From the NCBI GenBank assembly GCA_947306365.1, contig CAMZGD010000008.1:26681-90680 (forward strand): a DNA stretch of 64,000 nt, written 5' to 3'. Shown one piece after another: positions 26,898 to 37,025 of this stretch. Each line of letters begins with the position of its first letter. Position 1 is the stretch's first letter. The notes below the pieces were generated by a model. It was given only the letters and a program-made list of their open reading frames with translations. It did no database searches and was not told the origin of the DNA. The position numbers were made by a program, and so were the translations under genes. The stretch is from an uncultured Bacteroidales bacterium. Lineage in GTDB: Bacteria; Bacteroidota; Bacteroidia; Bacteroidales; UBA932.

Positions 26898-27344
26898 ATG
26901 GCGAAGTTTATCGGTTGCTACAAGGCAAAGGTCGACGACAAGGGAAGGCTCATCTTCCCTTCCGCCTTCAAGTCCAGTATGGGCGAGGGTGCGAGCCTTC
27001 GCTTCGTAGTCAAAAAGTCTCTCTTCGCAGAGTGCCTCGAAATGTATGCCTACGACCAGTGGGAGCAGGATTCGGAAGCCGTGCGCGGCCGTCTGAACTT
27101 CTTCAACAAGGAGCACGCAGCCTTCTGGCGGGAATATATGAGAGGCACTGCGGATGTAGAGCCTGACAGCAAGCTTGGACGGATGACGATTCCCAAGGCT
27201 CTCCTCGAGGAGGCGGGCATCGGGAAGGACGTCGTCTTTGCCGGCAACAACCATCTGATCGAGATCTGGGACAAGGAGAAGTATGAAGCCCGGGCGATGA
27301 AGAGCGAAGACTTCGTCGCGCTGGCCGAAAAGATTCTCGGTTAG
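26898..27344 (+). CDS. mraZ: Transcriptional regulator / division protein MraZ
   Basis: 148 aa with two SpoVT-AbrB-like halves: GCYKAKVDDKGRLIFPSAFK at the N-terminus and DSKLGRMTIPKALLEEAGI in the second half. MraZ binds direct repeats upstream of its own gene and tunes expression of the dcw cluster. First gene of that cluster here, with a candidate repeat box at 26813-26850. Confidence 0.97.
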   Translation: MAKFIGCYKAKVDDKGRLIFPSAFKSSMGEGASLRFVVKKSLFAECLEMYAYDQWEQDSEAVRGRLNFFNKEHAAFWREYMRGTADVEPDSKLGRMTIPKALLEEAGIGKDVVFAGNNHLIEIWDKEKYEARAMKSEDFVALAEKILG

Positions 27345-27361
27345 CGGAAGGAGGACCGTCC

Positions 27362-28249
27362 ATGTCTGCTTACCACACGCCTGTCCTGCTCCAAGAGAGC
27401 ATCACGGCGCTTTCCATCCGCGAAGACGGGGTCTACGTGGATGCAACCTTCGGGGGCGGCGGCCACAGTCGTGAGATCCTGCGCCGCCTCGGGCCGGACG
27501 GACGGCTGATCGTCTTCGACAAGGACGAAGAAGCGCTGGCCAATGCGCCCGACGACAGAAGGTTGACCATTGTGCACAACGACTTCCGCTTCGTGCACAA
27601 TTTCATCCGTTACCACGGATATGAGACCGTGGACGGAATTCTGGCGGACCTGGGAGTGTCCTCCCATCAGTTCGACACCGGGCAGCGGGGATTTTCCTTC
27701 CGGTTCGAGAACGCGCCGCTGGATATGAGAATGAACGTACGCGCCGTACAAAGCGCTGCGGATATAGTAAATAGTTATAGCGGGGATGAGCTGGAACGGA
27801 TCTTCCGCCTTTACGGGGAGTTGGACAACAGCAGGCGGCTTGCGGAACTGATCGTTTCAGAAAGGGAACGTGGAGCGTTGAGGACCACGGACGATTTAGG
27901 CAGAGCGATTGCACCTGTTCTGCCTAAATTATTAGAACACAAGTATTTAGCTAAAGTATACCAAGCGTTGAGGATTGAAGTCAATGGCGAGATGACTTCT
28001 TTGGAGGGGTTTATGAAAGGGGCCGTCCGGTCACTCGGGCAAGGAGGTATCCTGGCGGTCATTACGTACCATTCTTTAGAAGACCGTATCGTCAAGAACG
28101 CAATCCGGGAGGGTTGCCTGCAGGGACGGCTGAGACGCGTGACCAAGAAACCCGTTCTTCCTTCCGAGGAAGAGATTTCTTTGAATACGCGCGCGCGAAG
28201 CGCAAAACTGCGGGTTGCCGGAAAGCTGCAAGACGAGCATGAGCGGTAA
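27362..28249 (+). CDS. rsmH: 16S rRNA (cytosine-1402-N4)-methyltransferase RsmH
   Basis: 295 aa. N-terminal SAM motif VDATFGGGGHSREIL after YHTPVLLQESI, later DGILADLGVSSHQFD and the RsmH-specific PLDMRMN, and VITYHSLEDRIVKNAIR near the C-terminus. Second gene of the dcw cluster as in most bacteria. The stretch from about 27740 to 28000 is noticeably more AT-rich than its neighbours, with no break in the frame. Overlaps ftsL by 11 bases. Confidence 0.97.
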   Translation: MSAYHTPVLLQESITALSIREDGVYVDATFGGGGHSREILRRLGPDGRLIVFDKDEEALANAPDDRRLTIVHNDFRFVHNFIRYHGYETVDGILADLGVSSHQFDTGQRGFSFRFENAPLDMRMNVRAVQSAADIVNSYSGDELERIFRLYGELDNSRRLAELIVSERERGALRTTDDLGRAIAPVLPKLLEHKYLAKVYQALRIEVNGEMTSLEGFMKGAVRSLGQGGILAVITYHSLEDRIVKNAIREGCLQGRLRRVTKKPVLPSEEEISLNTRARSAKLRVAGKLQDEHER

Positions 28250-28577
28250 AATCAAAGGCATCGTTAACAAACTGATCAGCTACCTTAGCGGGGACAAGCT
28301 GATCCAGTGGGGCGTCGACCGCCAGCTCGGTTTCATCTTCTACATTTTCGTCCTCATCTGCGTCAGCATCGCCTGGAGCCTGCTCGTCGAGCAGAGCCTG
28401 GTCAAGGTCCAGAAGAACGAACGCGAACTGCAGGAACTGCGCATCAGCTACCAGCAGCGCACCCTCGACCTGGTGGGAATGAACAACCGGACCCGGATCG
28501 ACGGGATGCTCAAGTCGCAGGGCTCGAAACTGCACGCACCCGAGAACCCGCCGCAGCGGATCATCCTAGAAAAGTGA
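28239..28577 (+). CDS. ftsL: FtsL-like small divisome protein
   Basis: 112 aa bitopic membrane protein: short basic cytoplasmic N-terminus, one TM helix (LGFIFYIFVLICVSIAWSLLV, about residues 31-51) and a periplasmic coiled-coil (KVQKNERELQELRISYQQRTLDL). Position between rsmH and ftsI and the topology identify it as FtsL; sequence conservation in this family is always poor. FtsL would bridge FtsQ/FtsB and the FtsW-FtsI synthase. Confidence 0.82.
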   Translation: MSGKIKGIVNKLISYLSGDKLIQWGVDRQLGFIFYIFVLICVSIAWSLLVEQSLVKVQKNERELQELRISYQQRTLDLVGMNNRTRIDGMLKSQGSKLHAPENPPQRIILEK

Positions 28578-28582
28578 ACGGC

Positions 28583-30634
28583 ATGCAGGTGAACATCCGG
28601 AAAGTCGGCTTCTTCTATTTTGGCTTCGTGCTGCTCGCCCTCCTTGCGGTCGGACAGATCATAAACCTGCAGTTCATCCACAGGCCGGGGCGGGACTACA
28701 CCCAGAAGACGACCCGCAACGACAACCTCCCCTGCACCCGCGGCAGCATTCTGGCCGACGACGGCCGCTACCTGGCCTTCTCCATCCCCGAATACAGGAT
28801 GGGCATGGACTGCGTCCAGCCCGATTCCGCCGTGTTCGCCCGGGGCATCGACTCGCTGGCCATCTGCCTGGCCAACTTCTACAAGGACAAGAAGGCCGCC
28901 CAGTACAAGAAAGAAATCGTGGAACGGCGCAAGGAAGGCCTCAAGGGCGGGCGCCGGTACATGTTCCTCAACCGCCGGCTGCTCACCTACCAGGAAATGA
29001 AGGAAGTCTCCTCCTTCCCCATCCTGCGGGAAGGACGGGGCCGCGGCGGGCGCGACGAGGTGAAGGTGGACCACCGCACCTACCCCTACGGCCGGCTCGG
29101 CTTCCGGACGCTCGGCTACATCAAGGACCAGAGCGAGATTCCGACCATCGGCATCGAAGGCAGCTGCGATTCGATCCTGCGCGGCACCGACGGCCTGCAG
29201 CCGATGCGGCTGACCGAAGGACGCAACTGGATCGTGGACACCGACAAGGAGACCGTCCAGCCGGTGGACGGGCTCGACGTGCAGCTCACCCTCGACATCG
29301 ACATGCAGGACATCGCCCAGAACGCCCTGGTCAGCGTCCTGAGCAAGACCAGCGAGGTCCACGCCGGCACCGTGGTGGTGATGGAAGTCGCCACCGGAGA
29401 GATCAAGGCGATGGTCAACCTCGAAAAGGACGGCAAGGGCGGCTTCGACGAAACCTACAACTATGCCATCGGCCGGAAAGGCGAGCCCGGCTCCGTGTTC
29501 AAGTGCGCCACCCTGACCACGCTGCTCGAAGACAAGAAGGTGACGCTCGACACCGAGATCCCGGCCGTCGTCACCTGGAACTACGGCGGCGGCAAACCCT
29601 TCGTGGACCATTACCTCGACCGTTACAGCAAGATTTCCGTGAAACGCGGCTTCGAAATCTCCTCCAACAACGTGTTCCGCATCCTGGCCGCCCGCAATTA
29701 CGACAAGAATCCGAAGGAATTCCTCGACAAGCTCACCAACGAACGCCGCATCACGCACGACTTCCCCTTCGAACTCAAGGGCATGGCCGGTGCCAACCTC
29801 AAGGATCCGTCCGTGACGACCGGCCGCAGCGCCTGGAACCCGAAGGACCTGCCGCAAATCGCGATGGGCTACACCGTCGAGATCACCCCGCTCCATACGC
29901 TCAACTTCTACAACGCCATCGCCAACGAAGGCGTGATGATGCGTCCCCACCTCGTCCGGAACTACCAGAAGGAAGGACACGTCGTCCGTTCGTTCGAACC
30001 GGAGACGCTCGGTACGGTGTGCAGCCGCGAAACGGCGCACGAAGTGTGGAAAGCGATGCGCGGCGTGGTCGAATCGGAAGGCGGAACGGGCTACCGCGTG
30101 TTCAAGGACTGCCCCGTGGCCGTGGCCGGCAAGACGGGCACGGCCCGCATCGTGTTCCCGAACACCGGCAAGTATGAAGACCGCGCCGGGCACAAGATGC
30201 ACCAGGCCACCTTCGTCGGGTTCTTCCCCTACGAAGCGCCGAAGTACTCGATGATCGTGGTGGTCTATTCCGAACCGACCTTCGGCAACTTCTACGGCGC
30301 CACCTGGTCCGGCCCGGTATTCCGCCAGGTGGCGGAACAGATCTACGCCTCGGCCATCGACTGGCAGGCGCCGCTCGCCCGCAAGGGCTCGCTGCCCGAA
30401 ACGGAGAATTACAAGCAGCTCCAGGCCGGCGAGGACCTGCAGCGCGGGCTGGTGCCCGACGTGACCGGAATGGGCCTGCGCGAAGCGCTGAACCTGCTCG
30501 AGGCTGCCGGCTACACGGTCTCGTTCGAAGGACACGGCAACGTGGCCGCACAGACGCCCGCCGCCGGCGACTCGGCGCACAGCAAGACGGTCACCCTCAA
30601 ACTCAAGGAACATTATGGCAATGAAACTGACTGA
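28583..30634 (+). CDS. ftsI: Septal peptidoglycan transpeptidase FtsI (PBP2/3 class) with PASTA domain
   Basis: 683 aa class B PBP. An N-terminal TM anchor is followed by TRGSILADDGRYLAFSIPEYRM in the dimerisation domain, the active-site serine motif GEPGSVFKCATL (SxxK), SSNNVF (SxN) and KTGTAR (KTG). The last 65 residues form one PASTA-like domain (GLVPDVTGMGLREALNLLEAAG). ATG at 28583 is taken; a GTG at 28574 overlapping the ftsL stop is a possible alternative. Overlaps murE by 20 bases. Confidence 0.95.
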   Translation: MQVNIRKVGFFYFGFVLLALLAVGQIINLQFIHRPGRDYTQKTTRNDNLPCTRGSILADDGRYLAFSIPEYRMGMDCVQPDSAVFARGIDSLAICLANFYKDKKAAQYKKEIVERRKEGLKGGRRYMFLNRRLLTYQEMKEVSSFPILREGRGRGGRDEVKVDHRTYPYGRLGFRTLGYIKDQSEIPTIGIEGSCDSILRGTDGLQPMRLTEGRNWIVDTDKETVQPVDGLDVQLTLDIDMQDIAQNALVSVLSKTSEVHAGTVVVMEVATGEIKAMVNLEKDGKGGFDETYNYAIGRKGEPGSVFKCATLTTLLEDKKVTLDTEIPAVVTWNYGGGKPFVDHYLDRYSKISVKRGFEISSNNVFRILAARNYDKNPKEFLDKLTNERRITHDFPFELKGMAGANLKDPSVTTGRSAWNPKDLPQIAMGYTVEITPLHTLNFYNAIANEGVMMRPHLVRNYQKEGHVVRSFEPETLGTVCSRETAHEVWKAMRGVVESEGGTGYRVFKDCPVAVAGKTGTARIVFPNTGKYEDRAGHKMHQATFVGFFPYEAPKYSMIVVVYSEPTFGNFYGATWSGPVFRQVAEQIYASAIDWQAPLARKGSLPETENYKQLQAGEDLQRGLVPDVTGMGLREALNLLEAAGYTVSFEGHGNVAAQTPAAGDSAHSKTVTLKLKEHYGNETD

Positions 30635-32087
30635 CATACTCCAAGGCATCGACATCGTGGCCCTTTCCGGCACGCCCGACCGGGACATCTGCGGCCTGAC
30701 CTTCGACTCGCGCACCTGTACCCCGGGTTCGCTCTTTATCGCCGTCCCCGGGACCGCGGTGGACGGACACGCCTTCATCGGGAAGGCCGTCGCCGCCGGC
30801 GCCGTCGCGGTCATCTGCCAGAACGACGTGCCCGATCCGGCCGGCCTCGGCGACGTGACGCTCGTGAAGGTGGCCGACAGCCGCCGCGCCCTGGCGCTGG
30901 CCGCCGACAACTGGTACGGACATCCGTCGGGCAAGCTCAACCTGGTGGGCATCACCGGTACCAACGGCAAGACCACCACCGTCACCCTGCTCTACAACCT
31001 GTTCACGAGCCTGGGATGGAGCTGCGGCCTGGTCTCCACCATCGCCAACTACATCGACGGAGAGCGGATGGAGACTTCGCACACGACACCCGATCCCATC
31101 GAGCTCAACCGTCTGATGGCGGAAATGGTCCGGAGGGGATGCAGCTACTGCTTCATGGAAGTCAGTTCGCACGCCGTGGACCAGGAACGCATCGCGGGCC
31201 TGGAATTCAAGGTGGCCATCTTCTCCAACCTGACCCACGACCACCTCGACTACCACAAGACCTTCGCCGCCTACCGCGACTGCAAGAAACGGTTTTTCGA
31301 CACGCTGCCGGAGACCGCCTACGCCCTGGTCAACGTGGACGACCGCAACGGCGAAGTGATGGTGCAGAACACCCGGGCGCAGGTCCGCACCTTCGCCTGC
31401 AGGCGGATGGCCGACTTCCGCTGCAAGATCGTCGAGGAGAGCCTCGAAGGGATGCTGGTCAGCATCGACGGCACGCAGGTCTGGACCCGTTTCATCGGCG
31501 CGCACAACGCCAGCAACCTGCTGGCGGTCTACGGAACCGCCGTGCTGCTCGGCGCGAAACCCGAGGAGGTACTGGTCAAGATGAGCACGCTCGGCCCGGT
31601 GGCCGGCCGGCTCGACTTCCTGCGCGGCGGCGACGACCTGACCGCCGTGGTGGACTACTCCCATACGCCCGACGCCCTGGAGAATGCGCTCCGTACCCTT
31701 CGGGAAACCGCCCGTGACCGGACCCTCGTCTGCGTGTTCGGCTGCGGCGGCAACCGTGACCGCACCAAGCGGCCCGAGATGGGCGCGATCGCGGCCCGCT
31801 ACGCCGACCGGGTGGTCGTCACTTCCGACAACCCCCGCCACGAGGATCCCGAAGAAATCATCCGCGAGATCCGCGCCGGAATGGACGTCGCGGCCCGGGC
31901 CCGCAGCCTGTTCATCACCGACCGGCGCGAGGCCATCCGCACCGCCCTGACGACCGCGCCGAAAGGCGCCGTGATCCTGGTGGCCGGCAAGGGGCACGAA
32001 GACTACCAGATCATCGGCGACACCAAGATCCACTTCGACGACAAGGAAGTGATCGCGGAAACCTTTGAAGAAATGAAACTAAGCTAG
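30615..32087 (+). CDS. murE: UDP-MurNAc-tripeptide synthetase MurE (meso-DAP type)
   Basis: 490 aa Mur ligase. P-loop GITGTNGKTTTVTL, central SNLTHDHLDYHKTF with the carbamylated-lysine region, and the C-terminal DNPRHEDP motif that marks meso-diaminopimelate specificity, so the peptidoglycan stem should contain meso-DAP. Cytosolic, adds the third amino acid. No murF follows, as is usual in this phylum's cluster. Confidence 0.97.
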   Translation: MAMKLTDILQGIDIVALSGTPDRDICGLTFDSRTCTPGSLFIAVPGTAVDGHAFIGKAVAAGAVAVICQNDVPDPAGLGDVTLVKVADSRRALALAADNWYGHPSGKLNLVGITGTNGKTTTVTLLYNLFTSLGWSCGLVSTIANYIDGERMETSHTTPDPIELNRLMAEMVRRGCSYCFMEVSSHAVDQERIAGLEFKVAIFSNLTHDHLDYHKTFAAYRDCKKRFFDTLPETAYALVNVDDRNGEVMVQNTRAQVRTFACRRMADFRCKIVEESLEGMLVSIDGTQVWTRFIGAHNASNLLAVYGTAVLLGAKPEEVLVKMSTLGPVAGRLDFLRGGDDLTAVVDYSHTPDALENALRTLRETARDRTLVCVFGCGGNRDRTKRPEMGAIAARYADRVVVTSDNPRHEDPEEIIREIRAGMDVAARARSLFITDRREAIRTALTTAPKGAVILVAGKGHEDYQIIGDTKIHFDDKEVIAETFEEMKLS

Positions 32088-32093
32088 CAGGCC

Positions 32094-33284
32094 ATGCTCT
32101 ATCACCTCTTTGAATACCTGAACACCGCCGGCATCGACTTCCCGGGCGCCGGCCTGATGCACTACATCTCGTTCCGTGCCATCTGCTGCGCGGTGGCGGC
32201 CATCCTCACCTCGATGCTCGTCGGCAAGCGGATCATCGCGCTGCTGCAGAAGAAACAGATCGGCGAGACCATCCGCGACCTCGGCCTGGAAGGCCAGCTG
32301 CAGAAGAAGGGAACGCCCACGATGGGCGGCGTCATCATCCTGATCTCGATCCTGCTGCCGATCCTGCTCTTCGGCAACCTGACCAACACCAACGTCCTGC
32401 TGCTGATCCTTACGACGGTCTGGCTGGGCGCACTGGGATTCATCGACGACTATATCAAGGTATTCAAGCACAACAAAGACGGACTCAACGGGAAATACAA
32501 GATCGTCGGGCAGGTGATGCTCGGCCTGATCGTGGGCCTCACGCTCTACTTTACGTCCGAGCAGGGCGTCAGCTACAGCCGCACCACCATTCCCTTCTTC
32601 AAGGGGAACGAATTCGACTACAAATGGCTGATCCCTTTCTCCGGCCAGTTCGTACGCGCCCTGCAGGGCGGCCTCTACGTGGTGGTCATCACGTTCATCA
32701 TCACCGCCTGCTCGAACGGAACCAACCTGACCGACGGCATGGACGGCCTGGCGGCAGGCGTCTCGGCCATCGTCGGCGCGACGCTCGGCGTCCTCGCCTA
32801 CCTCTCCGGCCACGCGGGCTTCGCACAGTACCTCAACATCATGTACCTGCCGAACATCGGCGAGGTGACCGTCTACGTCTGCTGCTTCGTGGGCGCACTG
32901 CTTGGCTTCCTCTGGTACAACGCTTTCCCGGCCCAGGTGTTCATGGGCGACACGGGAAGCCTGGCGCTGGGCGGCATCATCGGCGTGATCGCCATCATCA
33001 TCCGGAAGGAGCTCCTGCTCCCCATCCTGTGCGGCGTCTTCCTGACGGAGAGCCTCTCGGTCATCATCCAGCGGGCCTATTTCAAATACACCAAGAAAAA
33101 GACGGGAACGGGCGTCCGGGTATTCCGGATGTCGCCGCTCCATCACCATTACCAGAAGGAGAATCCCGATGCGCTCATCCAGAAACCGAGCCGGATCCAT
33201 CCTGAGAACAAGATCGTCGTACGGTTCTGGATCGTATCCATCATCCTGGCGGTCGTAACCATCGTAACCTTGAAAATCAGATAG
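32094..33284 (+). CDS. mraY: Phospho-N-acetylmuramoyl-pentapeptide transferase MraY
   Basis: 396 aa polytopic inner-membrane enzyme that makes lipid I. Conserved blocks [30 protein letters not shown] with the catalytic aspartates, [31 protein letters not shown] and [12 protein letters not shown] are all present. About ten TM segments can be drawn. Six bases after murE and 3 before murD. Confidence 0.98.
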   Translation: MLYHLFEYLNTAGIDFPGAGLMHYISFRAICCAVAAILTSMLVGKRIIALLQKKQIGETIRDLGLEGQLQKKGTPTMGGVIILISILLPILLFGNLTNTNVLLLILTTVWLGALGFIDDYIKVFKHNKDGLNGKYKIVGQVMLGLIVGLTLYFTSEQGVSYSRTTIPFFKGNEFDYKWLIPFSGQFVRALQGGLYVVVITFIITACSNGTNLTDGMDGLAAGVSAIVGATLGVLAYLSGHAGFAQYLNIMYLPNIGEVTVYVCCFVGALLGFLWYNAFPAQVFMGDTGSLALGGIIGVIAIIIRKELLLPILCGVFLTESLSVIIQRAYFKYTKKKTGTGVRVFRMSPLHHHYQKENPDALIQKPSRIHPENKIVVRFWIVSIILAVVTIVTLKIR

Positions 33285-33287
33285 AAA

Positions 33288-34622
33288 ATGAAGAAAGCAG
33301 TCATCCTCGGCGGCGGCGAAAGCGGCGTAGGCGCGGCAGTCCTGGCGAAAGTCAAGCAATTCGACACCTTCCTGTCGGACAGCGGCTCCCTCAAACCGCA
33401 TTTCCGCGAAGAACTGCAGAAATGGGACATCCCTTTCGAAGAAGGCGGACACACCGCCGAACGGATCCTCTCGGCCGACCTCGTAATCAAGAGCCCCGGC
33501 ATTCCGGAAAACGCGCCGCTCGTGGCCAAACTGCACGCGCAGGGCACGCCGGTCATTTCCGAGATTGAATTCGCCGGCCGCTACGACACGGCGAAGAAGA
33601 TCTGCATCACGGGCAGCAACGGCAAGACCACGACGACCTCGCTGATCTACTACCTGCTGCAGAACGCCGGCCTCGACGTCGGCCTGGGCGGCAACATCGG
33701 CAAGAGCTACGCCATGCAGGTGGCCACCGAGCGCCACGACATCTACGTGCTCGAGCTCAGCAGCTTCCAGCTCGACGGAATGTACGACTTCAAGGCCGAC
33801 ATCGCCGTGCTGATGAACATCACGCCCGACCACCTCGACCGCTACGACCACTGCTTCCAGAACTACATCAACGCCAAGTTCCGCATCACCCGCAACATGC
33901 GGCCGGAAGACTGCTTCATCTTCTGCTCCGACGACGAGGTGACCATCGGCGAACTCAACAAGATCGTGGTCCAGGCCAAGAAGCTCCCGTTCACGCAGAA
34001 CGGTGTCGTGGAAGAGGGCGCCTGGCTCGACGACGACACGGTGCGCGTGCGCTACGAAGGCGACGAGTTCGACATTCTGGTGCGCGACCTCTCGCTGGAA
34101 GGCCGGCACAACGTCTACAATTCGATGGCGGCGGCCATCACCGGCAAGATCATGAACGTCACCAACGAAACGATCCGCCGTTCGCTGACCACCTTCGAAG
34201 GCGTGGAGCACCGGATGGAGAAAGTGATGACCGTCGGCGGCGTGCTCTACGTCAACGATTCGAAGGCAACCAACGTCAACTCCACCTGGTATGCGCTCGA
34301 GAGCATGACCACGCCGGTCGTGCTGATCCTCGGCGGCACCGACAAGGGCAACGACTACGCCCCCATCGCCGACCTGGTCCGCGACAAGGTGAAGGCCATC
34401 GTCTGCCTGGGCGTCGACAACCGGAAGATCCACGACTTCTTCGGCGGCATCGTGCCGGAGATCTACGACACCCTTTCGGCCGAAGCCTGCGTAAACAAAT
34501 GCGCGGAGCTGGCCGTCCCGGGCGACACCGTGCTGCTGAGCCCCTGCTGCGCCAGCTTCGACCTGTTCAAGAACTATGAGGACCGCGGACGCCAGTTCAA
34601 GGAAGCGGTCAGGAGGCTGTAA
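33288..34622 (+). CDS. murD: UDP-MurNAc-L-alanine--D-glutamate ligase MurD
   Basis: 444 aa Mur ligase. The N-terminal nucleotide-binding Rossmann part starts VILGGGESGVGAAVLA; P-loop ITGSNGKTTTTSLIYYLL; MNITPDHLDRYDH in the central domain; VNDSKATNVNSTWYAL and LSPCCASFDLFKNYEDRG in the C-terminal domain. Adds D-Glu to UDP-MurNAc-L-Ala in the cytosol. Confidence 0.97.
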   Translation: MKKAVILGGGESGVGAAVLAKVKQFDTFLSDSGSLKPHFREELQKWDIPFEEGGHTAERILSADLVIKSPGIPENAPLVAKLHAQGTPVISEIEFAGRYDTAKKICITGSNGKTTTTSLIYYLLQNAGLDVGLGGNIGKSYAMQVATERHDIYVLELSSFQLDGMYDFKADIAVLMNITPDHLDRYDHCFQNYINAKFRITRNMRPEDCFIFCSDDEVTIGELNKIVVQAKKLPFTQNGVVEEGAWLDDDTVRVRYEGDEFDILVRDLSLEGRHNVYNSMAAAITGKIMNVTNETIRRSLTTFEGVEHRMEKVMTVGGVLYVNDSKATNVNSTWYALESMTTPVVLILGGTDKGNDYAPIADLVRDKVKAIVCLGVDNRKIHDFFGGIVPEIYDTLSAEACVNKCAELAVPGDTVLLSPCCASFDLFKNYEDRGRQFKEAVRRL

Positions 34623-34625
34623 GCG

Positions 34626-35924
34626 ATGAAGGCCTTCTGGAAGCTCAAGGGAGACAAGGTGATCTGGATCATCGTCGTCATCTTCGCGATGATCTCGATT
34701 GCCGCCGTCTTCTCGTCCAGCAGCTTCCTTGCTTCGTCGCGCGGCATCAGCAAGGTCGCCATCTTCATGGAGCAGACCAAGTCGGTGCTGCTCGGCTTCG
34801 TGGCGCTCCTGGTCTGCTACCTCATCCCGCTGCGGTTCTACCGCACTTTCTCGTTCATCATCTTCGGTCTGTCCGTCCTGATGCTGATCCTGCTCTATGT
34901 GCCGGGATTCCAGGTCAAGGTCAACGGCGCCATCCGGGGCATCCGCCTTTTTGGAAAAGGACCCACCATCCAGGTCTTTGAAATCGCAAAAATCGGCATC
35001 ATCCTCTATCTGGCCAAGGCACTGGAACTATGGGGCGATAAACTTGACAGCTTCAAGGAGTTCGCACTCCGGATCCTCCTGCCGGTCGGCGTGGTCTGCC
35101 TGCTGATCCTGGCCAACAGCTTCTCTTCCGCCGTGCTGATCGCGTTGATCAGCTTCCTGATCCTCTTCTTCTTGGATGTGAGCTGGAAGAACCTGGGCAT
35201 CACCGTGGGGGGTGTCGTCGTGCTCATCCTGCTGCTGTTCGGCATCTACCACGCGTTTTTCGCGGGCCGGCCCGAGCGGCTGGCGACGCCTGTCGGAAAG
35301 ATCTTCAACCGCTTCGGCACGGTGGAAGGCCGCCTTACCGCCCATTTCGACAAGGAGGAGGAAGAGAGCCTGGAAGGCCTCACCCGAGACGAGATCCAGC
35401 AGCTCAAGGACAAGGACCGCCAGAGCGAAAACGCCAAGGTGGCCATCTCGGAAGGCGGCATCTTCGGCAAGGGACCGGGCAAGAGCACCCAGCGCTATTC
35501 CCTGTCGATGGCCTTCTCCGACTTCATCTACGCCTTCATCGTGGAAGAATACGGCATGCTGGGCGGCGTTCTGGTCATCTTCCTCTACCTGATCTTCCTG
35601 TTCCGGTGCATCCGGCTGTGCCAGCGCTGCAAGGCCACCTATTCGAGCGTTCTGATCGTCGGACTCTCCTTCCTGATCGTCACGCAGGCGTTCCTCCACA
35701 TCCTGGTCAACGTACGCCTGTTCCCGATCACCGGACATACCCTGCCCCTGATCAGCCACGGCGGCACCGCCTACCTCGTGCTGTGCGGCGCCTTCGGCAT
35801 GATCCTGTCGGTGAACCGGCAGCTCGACAAGCAGGACGAGCAGGAACGCCTGCAGCGCGAAGCGGAGGCGGCACGGCTCGCCGAATCCTACAACCCCGAT
35901 ACAACCACTTTCTCCCATGAATAA
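34626..35924 (+). CDS. ftsW: Septal peptidoglycan polymerase FtsW (SEDS family)
   Basis: 432 aa with about ten TM helices. It has the SEDS features SRGISKVA, a region FGKGPTIQVFEIAKIGIILYLA matching the family GxxxQPSE loop with QVFE in place of QPSE, and PITGHTLPLISHGGTAYLVL at the C-terminus. An extended periplasmic insert rich in E/K (about residues 235-275) lies between TM segments. Works with FtsI from the same operon. Overlaps murG by 8 bases. Confidence 0.95.
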   Translation: MKAFWKLKGDKVIWIIVVIFAMISIAAVFSSSSFLASSRGISKVAIFMEQTKSVLLGFVALLVCYLIPLRFYRTFSFIIFGLSVLMLILLYVPGFQVKVNGAIRGIRLFGKGPTIQVFEIAKIGIILYLAKALELWGDKLDSFKEFALRILLPVGVVCLLILANSFSSAVLIALISFLILFFLDVSWKNLGITVGGVVVLILLLFGIYHAFFAGRPERLATPVGKIFNRFGTVEGRLTAHFDKEEEESLEGLTRDEIQQLKDKDRQSENAKVAISEGGIFGKGPGKSTQRYSLSMAFSDFIYAFIVEEYGMLGGVLVIFLYLIFLFRCIRLCQRCKATYSSVLIVGLSFLIVTQAFLHILVNVRLFPITGHTLPLISHGGTAYLVLCGAFGMILSVNRQLDKQDEQERLQREAEAARLAESYNPDTTTFSHE

Positions 35925-37023
35925 TCCTCGCATCATCATCAGCGGCGGCGGCACGGGCGGACACATCTTCCCGGCGCTTTCCATCGCAAACTCGATCCGC
36001 GAACTTTGTCCCGAAGCGGAAATCCTCTTTGTCGGCGCCATCGGGAAGATGGAAATGGAACGGGTGCCCGCGGCCGGCTACAAGATCATCGGACTGCCCG
36101 TGGCCGGGCTCCAGCGCTCGCTTTCGCCCAAGAACCTCGCCCTCCCCTTCAAGGTCATCAGGAGCGTCCGCAAGGCCGGCGACATCCTGAAGGAATTCAA
36201 GCCCGACGTGGCCGTCGGCGTCGGCGGTTTCGCCAGCGCTCCGCTGCTCTGGAGCGCGTCGCACAGCGGCATCCCCTGCCTCATCCAGGAGCAGAACTCA
36301 TATGCGGGCCTGACCAACAAGATCCTGGCGAAGCGGGCCGCCCGCATCTGCACGGCCTACGAAGGGATGGAACGCTTCTTCCCGGCCGACCGCATCCTGC
36401 TGACGGGAAACCCGATCCGGAAGGAGATCGCGCCGGCCACGGCGGCCCAGCGCGAAGAAGGCTACCGGTTCTATGGGCTCGATCCCGACCGGAAGACCCT
36501 GTTCGTCGTGGGCGGCAGCCTGGGCTGCGGCACGCTGAACCGCGTGATGCAGGACTGGGTGGAACACCGCGCCGCCGGCGCGGACTACCAGGTAATCTGG
36601 CAATGCGGGAAGTATTATAAGGAAGGTGTAGACGCCTTCATGGCCGGACGCAACGTCCCGAACCTCTTCTACACCGATTTCATCAAACGGATGGACCTGG
36701 CCTACGCCGTGGCGGACCTGCTGGTCTCGCGGGCGGGCGCCGGTACGATTTCCGAGCTGTGCGTAGCGGGAAAAGCCACGATTTTCGTACCTTCGCCGAA
36801 TGTGGCGGAGGATCACCAGACGCACAACGCGATGGCGCTCGTCGAAAAGAACGCTGCACTGATGGTCCGCGACGCGGAAGCCGATACCAGGCTCCTCGAC
36901 ACCGTCGAGGGCCTGCTCACCGACGAGCCGCGGCTGGCCGACCTCGAGACGAACATCCTGAAGCTCGGCCGCAAGGACGCATCGGAAGTGATCGCCAAAG
37001 AAGTACTGAAACTTGTGAAATAA
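35917..37023 (+). CDS. murG: Lipid II synthase MurG
   Basis: 368 aa GT28 GT-B enzyme that adds GlcNAc to lipid I on the inner face of the membrane. N-terminal IISGGGTGGHIFPALSIAN, then VGVGGFASAPLLWSAS, QEQNSYAGLTNKILAK, and the UDP-GlcNAc site SRAGAGTISELCVAGKATIFVPSPNVAEDHQ split across the C-terminal domain. Two bases separate it from murC. Confidence 0.97.
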   Translation: MNNPRIIISGGGTGGHIFPALSIANSIRELCPEAEILFVGAIGKMEMERVPAAGYKIIGLPVAGLQRSLSPKNLALPFKVIRSVRKAGDILKEFKPDVAVGVGGFASAPLLWSASHSGIPCLIQEQNSYAGLTNKILAKRAARICTAYEGMERFFPADRILLTGNPIRKEIAPATAAQREEGYRFYGLDPDRKTLFVVGGSLGCGTLNRVMQDWVEHRAAGADYQVIWQCGKYYKEGVDAFMAGRNVPNLFYTDFIKRMDLAYAVADLLVSRAGAGTISELCVAGKATIFVPSPNVAEDHQTHNAMALVEKNAALMVRDAEADTRLLDTVEGLLTDEPRLADLETNILKLGRKDASEVIAKEVLKLVK

Positions 37024-37025
37024 AA

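Noticed and set aside
28448..30985. 845-codon minus-strand frame opposite ftsI and murE
   Set aside because: Shadow of the GC-rich coding strand; His/Val/Gly-rich translation with no domain.
32079..34433. 784-codon minus-strand frame opposite mraY and murD
   Set aside because: Same shadow effect; very acidic, low-complexity translation.
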